From Treponema sp. (GTDB lineage: Bacteria > Spirochaetota > Spirochaetia > Treponematales > Breznakiellaceae), in contig JAISLX010000152.1 of assembly GCA_031277045.1 (NCBI GenBank), positions 1-20,452 of the forward strand: a stretch of 20,452 bases of DNA, read 5' to 3'. Below the pieces are notes generated by a model, which made no database searches, was not told the origin of the DNA, and was given only the letters and a program-made list of their open reading frames with translations. The translations under genes were made by a program, and so were the position numbers. Positions 15,919 to 20,452 of the stretch are shown piece by piece. Position 1 is the stretch's first letter; each line of letters opens with the position of its first letter.

Positions 15919-16995
15919 CTAGAATCCCTCTATCAGTTCCGGGCTCAGCCGCCGGATAATCGCCGCGCCAAGCTTTACCGCGTTTTCAAAATCGCTGTAA
16001 GACGAATAACAGTAATGGGTATGGGCATAGCGGACCCCCATGCCGATAACGATCACCGGAACCCCTTCGTTGGAAAGGTGGATGGACGCGCCGTTAGTGG
16101 ATCCTCCGGTGCGGACTCCCTCCTGCACGGGGATGCCCAGTTCCGCGGCGACGTTCAGGGCAAAACGTTGAAACCGGGGGTTGGTAATCATCTGGTTATC
16201 CAGGTGCCGGAGCATGGGGCCCTTTTTCAGGGCGGTCTGCGCCATCTCCGCGGAAGCGTTAAAAGTGTCGTCCGCGGGGCTGCCTTCAAACACAATGGCG
16301 GCGGCGGGCTTAATCCGGCTGGCGGTAACCCGCGCCCCCCGCAGTCCCATTTCTTCCTGTACCGAAAAGGCCCCCGCCACATCCACCATCAGTTCCTTGT
16401 CCGCCAGCTCCATCATGACTGCCGTCAGAGCCGCGCAGCCCAGGCGGCAGTCAAAGGCTTTGCCGTACAGGATTCCGGATTCCTTGAGATACCGGAAACC
16501 AGCATCGGGAATTACCGGCTCGCCAATGCGGACGCCGAAATTCTTTACCGCGTCTTCCCGCGACACGGCCCCCACATCAATAACCATATCCGCTATTTTG
16601 GGTACGCTGTTCTTTTCGGCGTCACTCATGTAGTGAGGGGGCTTGCTTGCCACGATGCCCGGAATATAACCCCCGGGCGTCCGTACCCTTACCGCGTGGG
16701 CGGGAACGCAGAAAGGAACCCAGCCCCCCAGGTTGTGGAATTTGAGCGTCCCGTCCGCGCAGATATTCTGCACCATAAAGGCCACCTCGTCGCTGTGGGC
16801 GTCCAGTTGAATTACCGGGCGGTTCCCCCGGTTGTTCTTCAAATAGACAAACAGGTTCCGCAGGCTGTCTTCGTGCATTTCACCCAGCCCCTGACAATAC
16901 GAGCGGAGCAGAGCCGTTACTTCGTCCTCAAAACCCGGCGCCCCGTTGGCGGACGAAAGTTCCCCAATCATCGAAATCATGTTAGCTTCATCCAT
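15919..16995 (-). CDS. M42 family metallo-aminopeptidase
   Basis: A 358-residue cytoplasmic aminopeptidase of the M42 (FrvX/PepA-like) family, which assembles into hollow oligomers and trims peptides. The two-metal site is complete: DAHSDE near residue 70, KAFDCRLGC, the catalytic SVQEEMGLRGA, EGSPADD and the final His in YAHTHYCYSSYSD. GGWVPFCVPAHAVRVRTPGGYIPGI is the usual PDZ-like insert region. The start at 16995 is fixed by GAGGAGG a few bases upstream; the frame extends further but through a hairpin repeat. The gene is divergent from the surface metallopeptidase gene at 17260, which may reflect a shared role in peptide use. Substrate preference cannot be read from sequence. Confidence 0.92.
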   Translation of the reverse strand: MDEANMISMIGELSSANGAPGFEDEVTALLRSYCQGLGEMHEDSLRNLFVYLKNNRGNRPVIQLDAHSDEVAFMVQNICADGTLKFHNLGGWVPFCVPAHAVRVRTPGGYIPGIVASKPPHYMSDAEKNSVPKIADMVIDVGAVSREDAVKNFGVRIGEPVIPDAGFRYLKESGILYGKAFDCRLGCAALTAVMMELADKELMVDVAGAFSVQEEMGLRGARVTASRIKPAAAIVFEGSPADDTFNASAEMAQTALKKGPMLRHLDNQMITNPRFQRFALNVAAELGIPVQEGVRTGGSTNGASIHLSNEGVPVIVIGMGVRYAHTHYCYSSYSDFENAVKLGAAIIRRLSPELIEGF

Positions 16996-17010
16996 AATTT
17001 TCCTCCTCTT

Positions 17011-17037
17011 ATCCCAAAACCAACCGGGTTTTGGGAT
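17011..17037. repeat. Palindromic intergenic repeat, copy H (CCAAAACC type)
   Basis: ATCCCAAAACC (17011-17021) and GGTTTTGGGAT (17027-17037) form a perfect 11 bp stem around AACCG, the same loop as copy C. On the minus strand it ends two bases before the ribosome-binding site of the M42 gene, so the hairpin would lie in that leader if transcription starts upstream of it. Confidence 0.8.
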
Positions 17038-17259
17038 TGGTTCCCCATCATACACAAAAAACAGATTTTGATCTGCTTCTTGAAAATGCCCCGTGCGGCT
17101 CCCCTCTTGACGGCGGGCGGGACGGCGTTGTCAAATAACCCGGTGAATAAACTGCGTGATAACCGGGGAACGGGGAATCCGGCAACGGAAAACAGAGCGG
17201 AATTCAGGGGTCTTGCCCGGACAGGTGACGCGTTGAACGTGTTCCGCCGCGCCCGCTTC

Positions 17260-20200
17260 ATGCGCCGCATCCGCTTTTTTTTCGCGCTGTCGTGTCTGGT
17301 CTTTGCCTGTCTGCCCGCGGAGGCCCAGCCCTATTTGCGGGGTTTTACCCCGCTGCGGGTGCTGCAAACCGAATATTTTGACATAATCTACCCCAAAGAA
17401 TCGGAGGCGGCCGCCCGCCGCCTGCTGCTGTTCGCGGACAGGGATTACGAGGAAATTTCTTCCCGGCTGGGCATTACCGTAAAGCGCAGAATCCCTGTTA
17501 CGATTGTTCCCCACATTGACGAATTCAACGGTTTTATGAACAGCATGCCCTACCCTCACATTCTGCTTCTGGATACACCCATGAGTCCCGAATGGACTAC
17601 TTTTGACGACCCTCTGGAAAAACTGTTTTTCCACGAATTAACTCACGCGGTTTCCCTAAGCGCCAGGTCCGCGGCGCTGGACTTTTTTCACCGGATTTTC
17701 GGCGGCTGGGTGTATCCGCCGGCCTTTAACGCGCCCTCTTTTATGGTCGAGGGGGCGGCGGTAAGTTTTGAAAGCATGGACGGTTACGGCAGGGCGAACG
17801 ATCCTTTGATCAAACAAAAGCTGCGGCAGGAAAGCTACGAGGGAAAATTTCTTAACCCTCACCAGGTTTCCGGCGTTTCCGACATGCGCTCCGCGTCCCA
17901 GGGGGCCTGGTACGAATACGGGGGCCTCTTTTCCCGGTACCTGCAGGAAACCTACGGCATGGAAAAATACGCGCAGTTGTGGCGGGCTATGGGAAGCGGT
18001 TTTCATTTTTCATTTTTCTTTTACAAAAACGGTTTTTATCATTACTTTGAGAAAATCTACGGCCTTCCCGTTCAGGAAGCATGGGCCAGTTTTGAGGAAT
18101 CCTTAAGTCTTTCCGGCATCGAAGATTCAGAAACACTGATAGTGCGCCGGGGCCTGCCCTGGAAACCTGAAAGCGCCGTCAGCGAAATTACCGGAATAGC
18201 CGCGGCGGGAAACAGAATCTTTGTGCTGGACCGTTCCCGCAGGCAGGTAATTGTCTACAACGCGGAACAGGAAAAAACAGAATTAGTAATTCCCGCCGGT
18301 ACTTCCGCCTATGATATAAACGCCTCCGCCGGGGGGGATTCTCTGCTGGTTTCCAGCTACCAGTACCACAATAACCGCGCGGAAGCGGTGGTTTCCGAAT
18401 ACTCCGCCGCGGACGGACACGCCGGCAGAACCTGGCGCGGACTGTACCGGGGGAGTTATTTCCGGGACGGCGTGGTGGGGATTGCATCGGAAGGGTATGT
18501 AAACCACATCGTGTTTCGAACCGGAAACCCGCCGGGGACAAAAGGCTCCCCGGACGAGGAAGTGCTGCTGCGGGGCGGCGAAGGCCTTTTGTTCTCCAAT
18601 CCCCGGCCCGTCAACGAAACATGGATCGCCTTTACCGCGGCGCGGAACGGGACACGGGAACTTGGGTTTTACAACTACGGCACCAAACAGGCATACACCG
18701 CGGTTACCGGACTCCCCGGCGACAGGGAACGCTGGGAATTTCTCCGTTACCTTCAGGTGTCCGGGGACAGGCTGCTCTTTGGGTACAACCACGATGACCG
18801 CATGTACAAACTGGCCATTGCCGATGTCCGGGGAATTGACGCGCCCCGCGCCGTGGAGGGCGGACAGAATGAAGGGGCCGCCGTGCTGTTTACCGGGCGG
18901 GACATTTCCGGCGCCGTGGCCCTGCCGGTTCTGGCGGGGGACACCGTGTACTACCGGGGGAGGTTTTTTAACACCGACCGCCTGATGCGCTACCCGGAAA
19001 AACTGGGGGAGATACACGGAATTAGCGCGGAACTGCGCCTTGTGCCCTGGAACGGAACAGCCGCCGAAGCGCCCCGCGAAACCGCCCCGGACCCGGTTCC
19101 GCACACCCTCCCCGGCGCAGTCCCCGTTGACGTGCCCCGCGCGGCCGCCCCGGAGCCCCTTCCCGGCCGGGTCTACCTCCCGTTCAAATACCTCAACCCC
19201 CTGGACCTGTGGCTGCCCATCCCCCTCGTCCGCCTTGATTTGAACACCCCCCTGGGTTTCCATCTGGAAGGCGGGGGAATCTACAGCGTTATGATTGACC
19301 CGCCCGAATTGAACACCATTTTTCTTCAGGCGGCGATGAACGCCAGGTTTTCAATGGCGGACTTTGATATTAAATGGACCAACGGTAATTTGGGCGTTCC
19401 CTTGAACATCCAGATTACCGATGGAGTAACCACCGGTACAACCGTGTACCGGGCCTTTCGGATCAACGCGGAAACAGTTTTCAGCCGTTCCCTGGGAAGC
19501 GGAGGAACTCAGGGCGTTTTGGGAACAGGCTTCGGCTTTTCCCGGTTTTACACACAAAAAGCGGGGGATACGAATTCCGCGTACACCTGGGGTTTCCACA
19601 ACAACGCCTATAAAATCATGGGCCGCCTTGGGCTCAAGTCCCTGACCACAATGGCGTGGGAAACCTTTGGACACGGTTACACCGCACAGACCATAGGCTC
19701 TCTCATACCCGAAGATGACCGTTCAGGCGGACTTACGGTTTATCCCCGCGTTGACGCATTTTTCCAGGCCGCCTTTGAACCTGTTCTGCCGCTCCGCCTG
19801 AGCCTTTACGGCGCCTGGGACAATTACACAGAAGGAATGAACCTGGCCGGAGAATCTTCCCAGTACCAGTCCCCGGTGTTTCAACAGACAGCCGCCGCCG
19901 AATACCAGGATAACAACGTTACCGGCCTTGACTGGCTTGCCGGAGGGGAACTGGAATTCCGGCTCTTTTCCCTGAATATCCAAAAAAGCCTGTCCCATAT
20001 CTATTTCAACCGGTTCCTGGGAACCCTGGCCTACAGAGCCGCCCTGTACGACGGCGCCGGTTTTGCCGCGCCCGCCGGGAACAGACTGTGGGGGGATCTA
20101 ATGCTTACCCAGTCCGCAGTGTTCCGCCTGGGCGCGGGGATTTCCAGCGCAATTCTCACCGCCGCGCCGTTCAGGATCACCGCCAGCCTTCAGGCGGCCC

Positions 20201-20283
20201 TAAAACTTTCCAACCTTGGACGCGGCCCCGCAGACTTTACCAGCATTGTTACAATAAGCCCCCTTATCAGCATAAGTTACTAA
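17260..20283 (+). CDS. Surface metallopeptidase with propeller and outer-membrane barrel
   Basis: About 1007 residues. A signal peptide (MRRIRFFFALSCLVFACLPAEAQ) leads into a peptidase-MA-like domain: FFHELTHAV gives the zinc motif HELTH (His125, Glu126, His129), and VEGAA 35 residues later supplies the likely third ligand Glu164. Residues about 290-590 repeat short beta-strand units (such as NRIFVLDRSRRQVIVYNAEQ) that suggest a propeller. A Pro/Ala-rich linker (about 600-640) precedes some 370 residues of amphipathic strands ending PLISISY, with a final aromatic as in outer-membrane barrels. It is probably an outer-membrane-anchored protease. The ATG at 17260 has no ribosome-binding site; an in-frame TTG at 17233, nine codons earlier, follows a perfect AGGTGA and may be the true start. 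The propeller and barrel calls rest on pattern only. Confidence 0.8.
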   Translation: MRRIRFFFALSCLVFACLPAEAQPYLRGFTPLRVLQTEYFDIIYPKESEAAARRLLLFADRDYEEISSRLGITVKRRIPVTIVPHIDEFNGFMNSMPYPHILLLDTPMSPEWTTFDDPLEKLFFHELTHAVSLSARSAALDFFHRIFGGWVYPPAFNAPSFMVEGAAVSFESMDGYGRANDPLIKQKLRQESYEGKFLNPHQVSGVSDMRSASQGAWYEYGGLFSRYLQETYGMEKYAQLWRAMGSGFHFSFFFYKNGFYHYFEKIYGLPVQEAWASFEESLSLSGIEDSETLIVRRGLPWKPESAVSEITGIAAAGNRIFVLDRSRRQVIVYNAEQEKTELVIPAGTSAYDINASAGGDSLLVSSYQYHNNRAEAVVSEYSAADGHAGRTWRGLYRGSYFRDGVVGIASEGYVNHIVFRTGNPPGTKGSPDEEVLLRGGEGLLFSNPRPVNETWIAFTAARNGTRELGFYNYGTKQAYTAVTGLPGDRERWEFLRYLQVSGDRLLFGYNHDDRMYKLAIADVRGIDAPRAVEGGQNEGAAVLFTGRDISGAVALPVLAGDTVYYRGRFFNTDRLMRYPEKLGEIHGISAELRLVPWNGTAAEAPRETAPDPVPHTLPGAVPVDVPRAAAPEPLPGRVYLPFKYLNPLDLWLPIPLVRLDLNTPLGFHLEGGGIYSVMIDPPELNTIFLQAAMNARFSMADFDIKWTNGNLGVPLNIQITDGVTTGTTVYRAFRINAETVFSRSLGSGGTQGVLGTGFGFSRFYTQKAGDTNSAYTWGFHNNAYKIMGRLGLKSLTTMAWETFGHGYTAQTIGSLIPEDDRSGGLTVYPRVDAFFQAAFEPVLPLRLSLYGAWDNYTEGMNLAGESSQYQSPVFQQTAAAEYQDNNVTGLDWLAGGELEFRLFSLNIQKSLSHIYFNRFLGTLAYRAALYDGAGFAAPAGNRLWGDLMLTQSAVFRLGAGISSAILTAAPFRITASLQAALKLSNLGRGPADFTSIVTISPLISISY

Positions 20284-20330
20284 CAGCCTGCCGCGCTTGT
20301 GGATTTTACCGCGCTTCCACCGCCTGTTGC

Positions 20331-20360
20331 TTGACCTCCCGCATAAACCCAGGGTATAGT
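20331..20360 (+). promoter_or_regulatory. Sigma-70-type promoter for the gene at the right edge
   Basis: TTGACC (20331-20336), an 18-base spacer and TATAGT (20355-20360) are close to consensus. Transcription would start near 20367, leaving a leader of about 40 bases with a good ribosome-binding site before the ATG at 20408. Confidence 0.65.
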
Positions 20361-20407
20361 GGCAGTTGCGTGAAGGGCCATTGTACGATTTCCGGGAGGT
20401 ATAGACC

Positions 20408-20452
20408 ATGTTGTTTTGCCCTCATACCGTTATCGTAAACAGTTACCCCCCC
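20408..20452 (+). CDS. Start of an unidentified gene, cut by the window end
   Basis: An ATG preceded by GGGAGGT (20394-20400) at seven bases opens a frame of 15 codons, MLFCPHTVIVNSYPP, that reaches the window end without a stop. The promoter at 20331-20360 supports a real gene. Too little is present to name it. Confidence 0.55.
   Translation, partial: MLFCPHTVIVNSYPP

Noticed and set aside
17062..17075. CAGAT/ATCTG mini-hairpin
   Set aside because: A 5 bp stem is too short to separate from chance and has no T-run.
16015..17259. Long plus-strand open frame continuous with the surface peptidase gene
   Set aside because: It runs antisense through the M42 gene, has no signal of its own, and the translated stretch is low-quality sequence; the true gene starts at the signal peptide near 17233-17260.

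Overview
The window looks like chromosomal DNA of a spirochaete, most likely a termite-gut- or rumen-type treponeme. This is inferred from the protein set: several signal-peptide beta-barrel proteins, an M42 aminopeptidase, a GH4 glycosidase and a large class II ribonucleotide reductase, together with a moderately high GC content. No rRNA or tRNA gene, CRISPR array, transposase, integrase or phage gene was seen.

Layout. The left end (1-337) holds intergenic hairpin repeats and a terminator. Next is a decayed outer-membrane barrel gene on the minus strand (338-916; ACG in place of ATG and an in-frame TAA). Divergent from it is a GH4 alpha-galactosidase-type gene (1160-2482) behind a LacI-type operator. 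A minus-strand pair follows: a small two-helix membrane protein (3677-3970) and a secreted barrel protein (2530-3606). After a repeat-rich 600 bp gap comes a minus-strand lipoprotein fusing SLH-like repeats to a 5'-nucleotidase (4570-6738). A divergent 340 bp regulatory region with two NrdR-box-like sites leads to nrdJ (7079-10618), closely followed by a THUMP-type RNA methyltransferase (10636-11778).

The right half has a membrane protein (11884-12666, minus), a DUF4062-plus-winged-helix protein (12789-13925), an acyl-CoA synthetase/AMP ligase (14012-15796), an M42 aminopeptidase (15919-16995, minus), and a divergent 1007-residue protein combining an HExxH metallopeptidase, a probable propeller and a C-terminal outer-membrane barrel (17260-20283). 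A new gene with a good promoter and ribosome-binding site starts at 20408 and runs off the end.

The genes do not form one pathway. They cover sugar use (GH4), nucleotide salvage at the surface (5'-nucleotidase), deoxyribonucleotide synthesis (NrdJ), RNA modification, lipid activation and proteolysis. The most notable non-coding signals are a family of covarying palindromic repeats found almost only between genes (about eight copies), a second hairpin repeat flanking the 5'-nucleotidase gene, and two genes whose -10 box lies six bases before the ATG with no Shine-Dalgarno sequence, which suggests leaderless transcripts.
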